Below, in pieces: positions 1-5,305 of a DNA stretch of 5,393 nucleotides. The translations under genes were made by a program, and so were the position numbers. Numbering within the stretch: the first letter of the stretch is position 1; every line of letters begins with the position of its first letter. Below the pieces are notes generated by a model. The model was not told the origin of the DNA. It did no database searches and was given only the letters and a program-made list of their open reading frames with translations. Origin of the DNA: Methanobrevibacter sp. (GTDB lineage Archaea > Methanobacteriota > Methanobacteria > Methanobacteriales > Methanobacteriaceae); NCBI GenBank assembly GCA_016291275.1, contig JAEEWY010000104.1, positions 1 to 5,393 on the forward strand. The letters are read 5' to 3'.

Positions 1-647
1 GGTACAAGCAAAGCCATTGTAGTAACATCAATGCCTTTCATTACAGTCTGTACATCAGGACCGTGGTGAGAAGGAACTTTTGGAGGGTTAGGAACAATAG
101 CGTTAATAGGGCCTTTTTTGATTTCAGAAGGGTCAGATCCTCTCCTAACCATTACAGCACGAACTTTTTTAATGTCAACTAATGGATTAAGAGTGTGTAA
201 GGTACGGGTTAAACCAGTAGTGTTACAGGATACTACTCTTGCATAGTCTGCACCGTATGAATCATCATAGTTAGCGAATGAGTTGAAGGACAATCCAGTT
301 AATTCATGGTCTTCTCCACCTTGGTAAATAGCTTTTACACCTGCTTTTTTATACATTTCAAGGTTTTGAGGTCCGATGTTTCCAGGAGTACAGTCAACTA
401 CAATATCTGCTTCTTGAACCATGTCTTCAACAGTACCTGCAATTTCAATTCCTGCTTCTTTAAAGAGACCTTCCCTTTCAGGAATTCCAATGTATAAAGG
501 ATATCCCTTTTCTTCTACAGCGGTTTTTGCTTCAAAGTTTGGTCTGGTCTTACTTACACCAATGACTTTCATATCATCTTGAGCAGCTACAGCATCAGCC
601 ACTCTTTTACCTATAGTTCCAAATCCATTAATAGCTACAGATTTCAT
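1..647 (-). CDS. gap: Type II (archaeal) glyceraldehyde-3-phosphate dehydrogenase, 3' end missing
   Basis: This enzyme interconverts glyceraldehyde 3-phosphate, phosphate and NAD(P)+ with 1,3-bisphosphoglycerate in the cytoplasm; in methanogens it mainly serves gluconeogenesis. I read the frame directly from the minus strand: it is open from the ATG at 645-647 to the window edge, giving 215 residues. The family is usually about 335-340 residues, so roughly a third (C-terminal) lies outside. The N-terminus carries the Rossmann dinucleotide loop GFGTIGKR (residues 8-15). The catalytic cysteine is Cys141 in SCNTTGL (140-146). Downstream, the family-typical KKGPINAIVPNPP and VPSHHGPDV segments (SHHGPD about 193-198) place it firmly in the archaeal rather than the bacterial/eukaryotic class. 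The second catalytic residue, a histidine near position 219 in characterised archaeal enzymes, would be just beyond the edge. A Shine-Dalgarno AAAGGAAG sits 7 nt before the ATG. The gene is 151 bp from the upstream gene and probably has its own promoter. The truncation is only the window boundary. Confidence 0.96.
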   Translation of the reverse strand, partial: MKSVAINGFGTIGKRVADAVAAQDDMKVIGVSKTRPNFEAKTAVEEKGYPLYIGIPEREGLFKEAGIEIAGTVEDMVQEADIVVDCTPGNIGPQNLEMYKKAGVKAIYQGGEDHELTGLSFNSFANYDDSYGADYARVVSCNTTGLTRTLHTLNPLVDIKKVRAVMVRRGSDPSEIKKGPINAIVPNPPKVPSHHGPDVQTVMKGIDVTTMALLV

Positions 648-674
648 TTTTAAACTTCCTTTATGAATATTAAA

Positions 675-740
675 TTTATATAAACTCATTAAATTCAATA
701 AATATATAATTTAATTTTTATTATTTAATCTATATATAAT
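675..740 (-). promoter_or_regulatory. Candidate TATA boxes for gap
   Basis: The 151-bp gap between the DUF2284 gene and gap is almost pure A/T and holds several TATA-like strings on the minus strand: around 731-740, around 702-710, and TTTATATAAA at 675-684. With a start site about 25 bp downstream, the first two would give leaders of roughly 60 and 30 nt, long enough to contain the Shine-Dalgarno at 655-662. The box at 675-684 would give a nearly leaderless transcript lacking the Shine-Dalgarno, so it is less likely. The sequence cannot decide between the first two. Confidence 0.35.
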
Positions 741-752
741 TTAATATTTAAT

Positions 753-784
753 CTAAAAAATATGGCTTAAAACAGGAAAATAAG
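753..784 (-). terminator. Possible T-rich terminator after the DUF2284 gene
   Basis: Read on the minus strand, the stretch after the DUF2284 stop codon has several T clusters, the longest being a T6 run at 755-760, without a clear hairpin. Archaeal transcription often ends at such T-rich tracts. This is a weak assignment in DNA that is AT-rich anyway. Confidence 0.3.
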
Positions 785-798
785 TGATATCTTTTGTT

Positions 799-1341
799 TT
801 ATTCTAATAAAACTATACCATAGCAGAAATAGCTATTATTCTCCTCATCAATTCCTAAAATATCATAACCATTGTTTTCTATAGTCTTATGAATATCTAC
901 ACCACAAGCTTCACCAGAAGGACGGGCTTCTGTAGGATACCTGCATTGGTCTAAATCACATTCTTCACCTTTGGATTTGCAAACCATGCAAGGACCTCCC
1001 CCCATGCCAAATGCCTTATAATAACCAAAATGAGCACAGCAATTCTCTATATCTAATGCTATCTTAGAGATTCCCCCAATATCATCTTCAATAGAAGCCA
1101 AACTGATTTCAAATAAAATAGCTGTTTTATAAGAATTTACCATGCCAATAAATTCCTCTGCCTTTGGAGTAAAAGGTGGGCATACCAGCGTTTTACCGTA
1201 GTTAGGACACCCATATTGACATTTTAATCTTGTCCATGGCTCAACTACAATAGTGCTTGTGTCGATATAATCAAATTTAAAACCTTTATAATCCTTTGTT
1301 AATTCTTCAATTTTCACTTTTAACTCATCTAAATCAATCAT
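799..1341 (-). CDS. DUF2284 cysteine-rich predicted metal-binding protein
   Basis: This is a 180-residue soluble protein that I recognise as a DUF2284 member (a predicted metal-binding family common in methanogens and anaerobes); its biochemical function is not established. It shows the family pattern: a first cluster WTRLKCQYGCPNYGKTLVCPP with Cys41, Cys45 and Cys54 (C-x3-C-x8-C), then GGGPCMVC (Cys118, Cys121), Cys128 and Cys133, and the signature CRYPTEARPSGEACG with Cys146. Such spacing fits an iron-sulfur cluster or bound metal, which is inference. Cys101-Cys102 and Cys173 are additional. No signal peptide or membrane segment is visible. I place the start at the ATG at 1339-1341 rather than the in-frame ATG at 1363-1365, because the Shine-Dalgarno GGAGTGA lies between the two, 4 nt before the chosen start. 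The gene stands alone, with AT-rich DNA on both sides. A redox or metal-related role would suit the nearby csoR gene, but no shared operon is seen. Confidence 0.88.
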   Translation of the reverse strand: MIDLDELKVKIEELTKDYKGFKFDYIDTSTIVVEPWTRLKCQYGCPNYGKTLVCPPFTPKAEEFIGMVNSYKTAILFEISLASIEDDIGGISKIALDIENCCAHFGYYKAFGMGGGPCMVCKSKGEECDLDQCRYPTEARPSGEACGVDIHKTIENNGYDILGIDEENNSYFCYGIVLLE

Positions 1342-1345
1342 AAAA

Positions 1346-1352
1346 TCACTCC
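1346..1352 (-). promoter_or_regulatory. Shine-Dalgarno that fixes the DUF2284 start
   Basis: GGAGTGA on the minus strand matches the anti-Shine-Dalgarno tail of archaeal 16S rRNA and lies 4 nt from the ATG at 1341. It would be inside the coding region if the upstream ATG at 1365 were used, and that ATG has no comparable site in front of it. Confidence 0.8.
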
Positions 1353-1365
1353 AGATTATAAACAT

Positions 1366-1581
1366 TCATTAAGTTTATTTAAATAAATTTTGAATTGTAT
1401 CATTAATAAAATTTTTTAAATTTATAAATTAAAAAAAGTAAAAGCAAAATGAAATAAGTTTAGATAATATGAAAATAAGTAAAAAATTAAAAAAAGAAAA
1501 AAAGAAAAAAGATAACGAAGAAATAAGAGCGATAAAATAAAAAATAAAATAAAATAAGAAAAAATGAAATAAAATCCATTC
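1366..1581 (-). promoter_or_regulatory. Gene-free, purine-skewed spacer: DUF2284 promoter and upstream terminator
   Basis: These 216 bp hold no supportable gene. The right half (about 1431-1575) is nearly all A and G on the plus strand, thus T-rich on the minus strand, directly after the stop of the 74-residue protein gene. It includes repeats of the type TAAAA around 1533-1556 and probably terminates that transcript by T-tract slippage. The left part has TATA-like TTTATAAA at 1421-1428, giving a leader near 55 nt for the DUF2284 gene, and a weaker TTTATTTAAA at 1378-1387. The choice of box is uncertain. Confidence 0.45.
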
Positions 1582-1806
1582 TTATTTGATTAAAATCATA
1601 TTTTTTGATCTGAAGATTTTTTGATTTGATTTTTGAATTTTATCTCTTGATTTGATAATTTTTTCATCTAATTTTTGAATTGTAATTTTTGATCCTAAAT
1701 CTGATTCCTTAAATTTTCGATATATTATTCTAACTAATTGGTAAAAGATAAAGAAATAAAAGACAAAAATTAATACAATCCATTGTAAACCTTTAAACAT
1801 ATCCAT
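1582..1806 (-). CDS. Small membrane-anchored heptad coiled-coil protein, function unknown
   Basis: I do not recognise a family. The 74-residue product has a short N-terminus, one strongly hydrophobic aromatic-rich helix (about residues 8-28), a basic stop-transfer patch (R26, R30, K31, K33) and a C-terminal amphipathic stretch. In that stretch, Ile43, Ile50, Ile57, Ile64 and Ile71 recur exactly every seven residues, with Leu46, Ser53, Ser60 and Ser67 at the fourth position. This predicts a basic coiled coil reaching to the C-terminus. By the positive-inside rule the coil should be cytoplasmic and the N-terminus outside. There is no Cys and no His, so direct metal chelation is unlikely. The gene is real rather than chance: the Shine-Dalgarno GGAGGG lies 6 nt before the ATG, and the protein is structured and asymmetric. 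A second ATG at 1798-1800 is less well spaced. The gene follows csoR by 155 bp on the same strand, and a CsoR-type operator lies 96 bp upstream of its start, so regulation by the neighbouring repressor is inferred. Confidence 0.78.
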   Translation of the reverse strand: MDMFKGLQWIVLIFVFYFFIFYQLVRIIYRKFKESDLGSKITIQKLDEKIIKSRDKIQKSNQKIFRSKNMILIK

Positions 1807-1812
1807 TTATAT

Positions 1813-1818
1813 CCCTCC
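1813..1818 (-). promoter_or_regulatory. Shine-Dalgarno of the 74-residue membrane protein
   Basis: GGAGGG on the minus strand stands 6 nt upstream of the ATG at 1806. In otherwise A/T-dominated spacer DNA this is a strong ribosome binding site, and it is the main support that the small reading frame is translated. Confidence 0.8.
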
Positions 1819-1902
1819 GAACTTTTAAATAATAAATCATGAAGCTTTTTTAAGAAATTTCTCTGATTTAACCAAAAACATAAACTTGAACTAACATATA
1901 GG

Positions 1903-1920
1903 TATACCCTTATGGGTATA
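1903..1920 (-). promoter_or_regulatory. CsoR-type operator 1, upstream of the small membrane protein gene
   Basis: This is a perfect inverted repeat, TATACCC then TTAT then TATA-complementary GGGTATA, of the ATACCC-N4-GGGTAT form bound by CsoR/CstR-family tetramers. Its arms are identical to those of the site in front of csoR. It lies between the csoR stop and the 74-residue protein gene. A TATA-like ATTATAATT at 1948-1956 is at nearly the same offset from the site (about 40 bp centre to centre) as the csoR TATA box is from its operator (38 bp). An alternative box, CCTATATG at 1895-1902, abuts the operator. Either arrangement would let bound repressor block transcription. Confidence 0.8.
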
Positions 1921-1924
1921 TACC

Positions 1925-1961
1925 TAATTGAAAAAAATATAATTTCCAATTATAATCATAA
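1925..1961 (-). promoter_or_regulatory. csoR 3' end region: T7 run and promoter candidates for the small gene
   Basis: Just after the csoR stop, the minus strand has TATA-like ATTATAATT (1948-1956) and AAATTATATTT (1935-1945), then a T7 run (1931-1937). The T7 run may end the csoR transcript, and the TATA-like strings may start the transcript of the 74-residue protein, with start sites at or near operator 1. The two functions overlap and cannot be separated by eye. Confidence 0.4.
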
Positions 1962-2234
1962 TTATAATCTGGAATAATATTCTAAGATAGTAGAAACATC
2001 ATTAATAGCTTCATCACTTTCTCCAGCTTCAATTGCATTTCTAATACAATTTTCGAGGTGACCTTCCACTATAATGTGACCTACTTTGTGCATAGCAGAT
2101 TTAGTAGCATTTACTTGCATTAAAATGTTTTCACAAGGAATATCTTCCTCAATCATACGATCAATAGCGTTTAACTGTCCAATAATTTTATTAATTCTTC
2201 TGTGAAGATTGTCTAAATCCATACATTGTTTCAT
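1962..2234 (-). CDS. csoR: CsoR-family metal-sensing transcriptional repressor (copper-type ligand set)
   Basis: This is a 90-residue all-helical repressor of the CsoR/RcnR/FrmR/CstR family (PF02583, about 85-100 residues). Such proteins bind DNA as dimers or tetramers and release it when metal or a reactive thiol modification is sensed. The N-terminal helix has the family pattern NLHRRINKIIGQL (residues 9-21). The sensing positions read Cys34, His59, Cys63, with spacings of 25 and 4 that match the Cys36-His61-Cys65 Cu(I) site of Mycobacterium tuberculosis CsoR, including the HLxxC string. RcnR has His at the last position, and the persulfide sensor CstR lacks the His, so Cu(I) sensing is favoured, though not proven. 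Cys4 is an extra cysteine near the N-terminus. The start at 2234 is supported by AAGGTG 5 nt upstream. The gene has its own promoter with a TATA box and a matching operator between the box and the gene, so it is very likely autoregulated. No copper ATPase or chaperone gene is in the window. Confidence 0.92.
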   Translation of the reverse strand: MKQCMDLDNLHRRINKIIGQLNAIDRMIEEDIPCENILMQVNATKSAMHKVGHIIVEGHLENCIRNAIEAGESDEAINDVSTILEYYSRL

Positions 2235-2269
2235 TGTAACACCTTAATAATTTTTTTGAAATATATTGA

Positions 2270-2287
2270 TATACCCATTGGGGTATA
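2270..2287 (-). promoter_or_regulatory. CsoR-type operator 2, autoregulatory site of csoR
   Basis: This perfect inverted repeat has TATACCC arms around the spacer ATTG, with the same 7-bp arms and 4-nt spacer as operator 1. It lies 36-53 bp before the csoR start codon and about 26 bp downstream of its TATA box, so it covers the region at and just after the expected transcription start. Repressor bound here would block RNA polymerase. The consensus is shared by Cu- and persulfide-sensing members, so the site itself does not tell the inducer. Confidence 0.85.
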
Positions 2288-2312
2288 CCTATACTAATGT
2301 TGAACTTTTTAG

Positions 2313-2320
2313 TATATAAA
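2313..2320 (-). promoter_or_regulatory. TATA box of csoR
   Basis: TTTATATA on the minus strand is a near-ideal archaeal TATA box, preceded by AAAACC as a plausible TFB recognition element. A start site about 25 bp downstream (near 2290) would fall right at the edge of operator 2 and give a leader of about 55 nt containing the Shine-Dalgarno. Confidence 0.7.
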
Positions 2321-2328
2321 GGTTTTGG

Positions 2329-2361
2329 AAAAATAGTAAAAACAGTAAAAATAGTAAAAAT
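2329..2361. repeat. 9-bp tandem repeat (AGTAAAAAY), 3.7 copies
   Basis: Three head-to-tail units, AGTAAAAAC (2335-2343), AGTAAAAAT (2344-2352) and AGTAAAAAT (2353-2361), are preceded by a partial unit AAAAAT (2329-2334). The array sits between the topoisomerase terminator and the csoR TATA box. It may be low-complexity spacer or an upstream promoter element. On the minus strand it is T-rich and could also assist termination of the top6 transcript. Confidence 0.75.
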
Positions 2362-2418
2362 TTAAAAAGATAAAAAAATAAAAAAAGGAAAATAAATTAA
2401 TTAAAAAATTAATTTATT
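2362..2418 (-). terminator. Hairpin plus T-tract terminator of top6BA
   Basis: A perfect 12-bp inverted repeat (2391-2402 with 2407-2418, loop of 4) overlaps the top6A stop codon. Its stem is all A/T. On the minus strand it is followed by T-rich DNA with runs of seven T. Transcription of the topoisomerase operon probably ends here. The T-tract is probably the effective signal, and the weak stem may only help. Confidence 0.6.
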
Positions 2419-3517
2419 ATAATTGTCCAAATTGTCTTAGTTTCTCTGGGAAATATGTGTCTACTACATATTCAAGACCATATTTGGAGAAAGATTGCTG
2501 TTCTGCTTTTTTACCGATCTTAAGCATTTTCTTAATCTCGGTTTGCCAGAACTCTGTTTGATACCTTGGGTCTTTTGAAAGCTCTTTCAATCTCAATACA
2601 TCGATATCTTTCAATGGGTCTGTTGGAAGATCATATTCAATGATATCAGTTGCAGTTACCCCTAAGAACTTAGCATCAGGAGTAGCTAAATCGTGATTTA
2701 CATGAGCTAACTTTGCACTTCCGGATATAATTACCTGTCCGATGTGGAATCCCCAAGGGTCTCCGTCGTTACAGATATATACAGGAAGGCCTAATTCTTC
2801 ATTAACCCTTTTGATAAATCTTCTTGTAGCACGAGCTGCTTGACCTTTAAGACCTACAATCAAACAGTTGAATCTGTTATGAGCATCCTCTTGAACTAAC
2901 CTGTGGAACATCCCCATGGTTTCCACTGCAAGTACAAAGTCAGCACCGCAATCCAACAATTCAACTTGGTCAATGGTAGGTGAAATGGTATAACCGGATT
3001 TACCTGCTCTTGCAGCATTGATCTCAAATTCACCATCAAGCAAGGTGATATCACCATAAACGGATGCACCGTCTTCCTCAGGCATTAATCCTAAATCTTC
3101 ACGAGTAGCACCTAATGCAACTTCCAAGTCCTCACCAACAATGTTGGATTCCTGTTGGTTATTGAATTCAATACCCCAACCTTCAGAGATATAATACATT
3201 TCCCTGATAGTTGCAGTCTTGTCTCTCAATACCAAATCCTTACAGAAATTAGCAACATAAACCATTTGCCCTAATTTTCTGATTTGCTTTACATTTCCAA
3301 GAGACCTTTTACCGAATCTGTCTCCAAGAATGTAATAACGCTTATCTGGATCATAAACAATGTTTCCAGTACCTCTAGAAGGAATTCTTAAAGTAGGTAC
3401 TTTTTCCTTTTCAACATCCTCTATAATTTCTTCACCAAAAGCTTTGAGTTTATTGAAAGTGTATTGTCTCCTTTGCTCTTTGTGAGTATGTTTATGAGTA
3501 GTAGTTTCTTCAGCCAT
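2417..3517 (-). CDS. top6A: DNA topoisomerase VI subunit A (Spo11-like)
   Basis: This is the cleavage subunit of the A2B2 type IIB topoisomerase that passes duplexes through a transient double-strand break to relax supercoils and unlink replicated chromosomes. The 366-residue length is normal. A winged-helix (5Y-CAP-like) DNA-binding domain occupies about residues 70-150. The catalytic tyrosine should be Tyr109, the second Tyr in REMYY (105-109), as in Spo11 relatives. The Toprim domain follows, with the metal-binding acidic residues Glu199 (in VLAVETMGMF) and Asp251/Asp253 in NDGDPWGFHIG. The N-terminal 20 residues are polar and rich in His, Thr and Lys, probably a flexible tail. The gene starts 4 nt after the top6B stop, and its Shine-Dalgarno lies within the last codons of top6B, which implies one mRNA and coupled translation at balanced levels. 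A hairpin and T-tract directly follow the stop. Confidence 0.98.
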   Translation of the reverse strand: MAEETTTHKHTHKEQRRQYTFNKLKAFGEEIIEDVEKEKVPTLRIPSRGTGNIVYDPDKRYYILGDRFGKRSLGNVKQIRKLGQMVYVANFCKDLVLRDKTATIREMYYISEGWGIEFNNQQESNIVGEDLEVALGATREDLGLMPEEDGASVYGDITLLDGEFEINAARAGKSGYTISPTIDQVELLDCGADFVLAVETMGMFHRLVQEDAHNRFNCLIVGLKGQAARATRRFIKRVNEELGLPVYICNDGDPWGFHIGQVIISGSAKLAHVNHDLATPDAKFLGVTATDIIEYDLPTDPLKDIDVLRLKELSKDPRYQTEFWQTEIKKMLKIGKKAEQQSFSKYGLEYVVDTYFPEKLRQFGQL

Positions 3518-3521
3518 CTAA

Positions 3522-5300
3522 TCATTCCTCCTGGTCTTCTGAGTCAAACAATGTAGACTGTCCAGTTTTTTTAGATTTTTTCTTTTTAGGTTTTTCATCG
3601 TCTATGAATGCTTCATCCAAATCAGATTCTTGGACTCTATCCTTACGACTGGAATGTTCCTTGTCTACAACATGACCAAATTCGTCAAGCTCTTCAAGTA
3701 AGGAATCTACGTAGTCTTCCTCTTCTATTTCTTCTTCAACCTTTTCACCCATCAATTCTGCTAATGCTCTTCTTGTAACTTTAGCAAGAACTGGTTTATA
3801 ATCTGGAACACCAGTTTCAGCAAGTGATGCTGCCTCTTCAATGATAACAGGAACATAGTCTTCAAATATTTTAGATCTCATAGCTTTTTCCTTTTCAGCT
3901 TTTTTGGATCTGATATGCCTTTGAAGTTTTCTTGCTATTTTCATGGTAGCTTGTCTGATTTCATGAACAATTTCAGGTTCCGGTGCAATACTTTGCTTAC
4001 CAGTGGATAAGTAAGGAACTTGAGTGGAAATAATGTTTACAAACAAGGTAAGTGGAGTGTTATCCAAGTCTCTAAGACCGTATCTTCTCCAATCAATAGA
4101 TTTCAATGCTTCTGTAATAGCACAGCTTCCTGCATCAAAAGTCAATGGAACTCTGTTTGCAAATCTTAAGATTTCAGATTTCCTTTGTTCATTTACAATT
4201 CTACCAGCATCTCCACCATAAGCGATACCTGCTTCTACAATGAATGCTACACCACCTTTATAGGTAACAGGAGCTCTTGTAATTGTAGTGATGAATTCAG
4301 GTTTCAATATTAATTTCATACCTTTTTCAATTTGCTCTTCACCAATAGGAATAAGACCAGAAGTAGGAGGAGCCATGAATTTCATTTTTCCAAATGCTTC
4401 TACAATAGCTTCCGCTTCAGCCCAAGTCATGCTTTTTGGACGTTTTTTCATGTCAATACCAGTGAGTTCCTGAAGCTCTTTGATCTTCTTGGAAGACATT
4501 CTTGACAAGTTGGTAGTTAACATGCTTTTGAAGTTTCTCTTATCAGTGGTTTTTGCAATGTGAGTAATATCATCAGCAGTTACACCTTTAGGGTGAGGCA
4601 ATACTTCTTTAGGTAAGACTGGAACAATTTCTGCAGCTCTTTTAAAGATGTATTTGTGTCCTTTAGGATCTCTAAAGGTAATTTTTGCATGAGGGTTAGC
4701 AATCATGGTTCTACGAATGTACTCAAATGCACCTTGTTCAGCTAAAGAATAGGACACTTCTTTAAAATGGAGTTGGATACAAACACCAGTGCTTTCTGGA
4801 GTGAAATGTTCAGTTTTAATGATATCTCCAACGTTGTTTTTTACATCCATCTTAAATTCCATTTTAACCCCTTTTAGCTCGCCATCCTCTTTCCATCCGG
4901 AAATTACATGGGTGGACTCACCAGTAGTCATTTGGGATAAAAGTACACAACCACTACAACCTAAACCTTGTTGTCCTCTTGATTGGATGTTTCTAAATTT
5001 GGAACCTGCAAACATCTGACAGTATACTTGAGTTACAAATTCCTCAGGAATACCCGGACCATTATCGGAATGTCTTAAAAGATAATGTTCCTTTCCAAGT
5101 TGCTTTAAATCAATTCTGATTTCAGGCAAAATACCCGCTTCTTCAGCAGCGTCAAAACTGTTTGTAATCAATTCGTGGAAAACAATAGTCAGTGATCTGA
5201 TCTTACCTGAAAACCCTAACATCTGTTTATTTTTTCTAAAGAACTCTGATGGAGTTAATTGGTCAAAATTCTCAAAGAGTTCTTGCGCTTGTTGAGACAA
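3522..5300 (-). CDS. top6B: DNA topoisomerase VI subunit B (GHKL ATPase), TTG start
   Basis: This is the ATPase subunit of topoisomerase VI; ATP-driven dimerisation closes the gate and drives strand passage by subunit A. The product has 592 residues. The GHKL fold (about 1-225) shows HELITNSFDAA (Glu43, Asn47), SDNGPGI (Asp79, Gly81, Gly83) and the ATP-lid SRGQQGLGCSGC (107-118). An H2TH-type insert spans about 225-305. The transducer domain (about 310-465) contains the switch-lysine loop STGKQS with Lys435. Beyond about 515 is a charged tail: an acidic stretch (521-545), a Lys-rich patch (571-578) and the end GQSTLFD (580-586). The tail makes it longer than crenarchaeal forms of about 530 residues. 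The start is TTG at 5298-5300, chosen because AGGAGGT sits 5 nt upstream, the N-terminus matches the family, and no suitable ATG lies nearby. It is the first gene of the operon with top6A. Confidence 0.98.
   Translation of the reverse strand: MSQQAQELFENFDQLTPSEFFRKNKQMLGFSGKIRSLTIVFHELITNSFDAAEEAGILPEIRIDLKQLGKEHYLLRHSDNGPGIPEEFVTQVYCQMFAGSKFRNIQSRGQQGLGCSGCVLLSQMTTGESTHVISGWKEDGELKGVKMEFKMDVKNNVGDIIKTEHFTPESTGVCIQLHFKEVSYSLAEQGAFEYIRRTMIANPHAKITFRDPKGHKYIFKRAAEIVPVLPKEVLPHPKGVTADDITHIAKTTDKRNFKSMLTTNLSRMSSKKIKELQELTGIDMKKRPKSMTWAEAEAIVEAFGKMKFMAPPTSGLIPIGEEQIEKGMKLILKPEFITTITRAPVTYKGGVAFIVEAGIAYGGDAGRIVNEQRKSEILRFANRVPLTFDAGSCAITEALKSIDWRRYGLRDLDNTPLTLFVNIISTQVPYLSTGKQSIAPEPEIVHEIRQATMKIARKLQRHIRSKKAEKEKAMRSKIFEDYVPVIIEEAASLAETGVPDYKPVLAKVTRRALAELMGEKVEEEIEEEDYVDSLLEELDEFGHVVDKEHSSRKDRVQESDLDEAFIDDEKPKKKKSKKTGQSTLFDSEDQEE
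3527..3532 (-). promoter_or_regulatory. top6A Shine-Dalgarno inside the end of top6B
   Basis: AGGAGG on the minus strand overlaps the codons for the final Gln-Glu-Glu of Top6B and is 9 nt from the top6A ATG. The stop of top6B (TGA at 3522-3524) lies between them. This layout favours reinitiation or coupled translation of the two subunits. Confidence 0.85.
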
Positions 5301-5305
5301 ATAAA

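Noticed and set aside
306..497. Plus-strand open frame of 63 codons
   Set aside because: It lies fully antisense to gap, whose frame is conserved and unmistakable; the peptide has no recognisable features.
1342..1365. Eight-residue N-terminal extension of the DUF2284 protein from the ATG at 1365
   Set aside because: The strong Shine-Dalgarno lies within this extension and points to the ATG at 1341.
1469..1540. Plus-strand 23-codon Lys-rich frame starting MKISKKLKKE
   Set aside because: It has no Shine-Dalgarno, and its lysine content is just the reading of the A/G tract; no evidence of a gene.
1489..1581. Readthrough of the 74-residue protein into a second hydrophobic segment
   Set aside because: The hydrophobic, Phe-rich translation beyond the TAA is a trivial result of the T-rich strand, not evidence for a longer gene.
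1903..1937. Operator 1 plus the nearby T7 run as an intrinsic hairpin terminator of csoR
   Set aside because: On the transcribed (minus) strand the T run comes before the hairpin, the wrong order for a hairpin-T-tract terminator; the match to the csoR operator explains the repeat better.
2329..2361. CRISPR-like array
   Set aside because: The units are 9 bp, directly adjacent and without spacers; it is a simple tandem repeat.
4024..5019. Three plus-strand open frames (4024-4221, 4288-4473, 4789-5019)
   Set aside because: All are antisense within top6B, and their peptides look like mirror products of the conserved topoisomerase codons.
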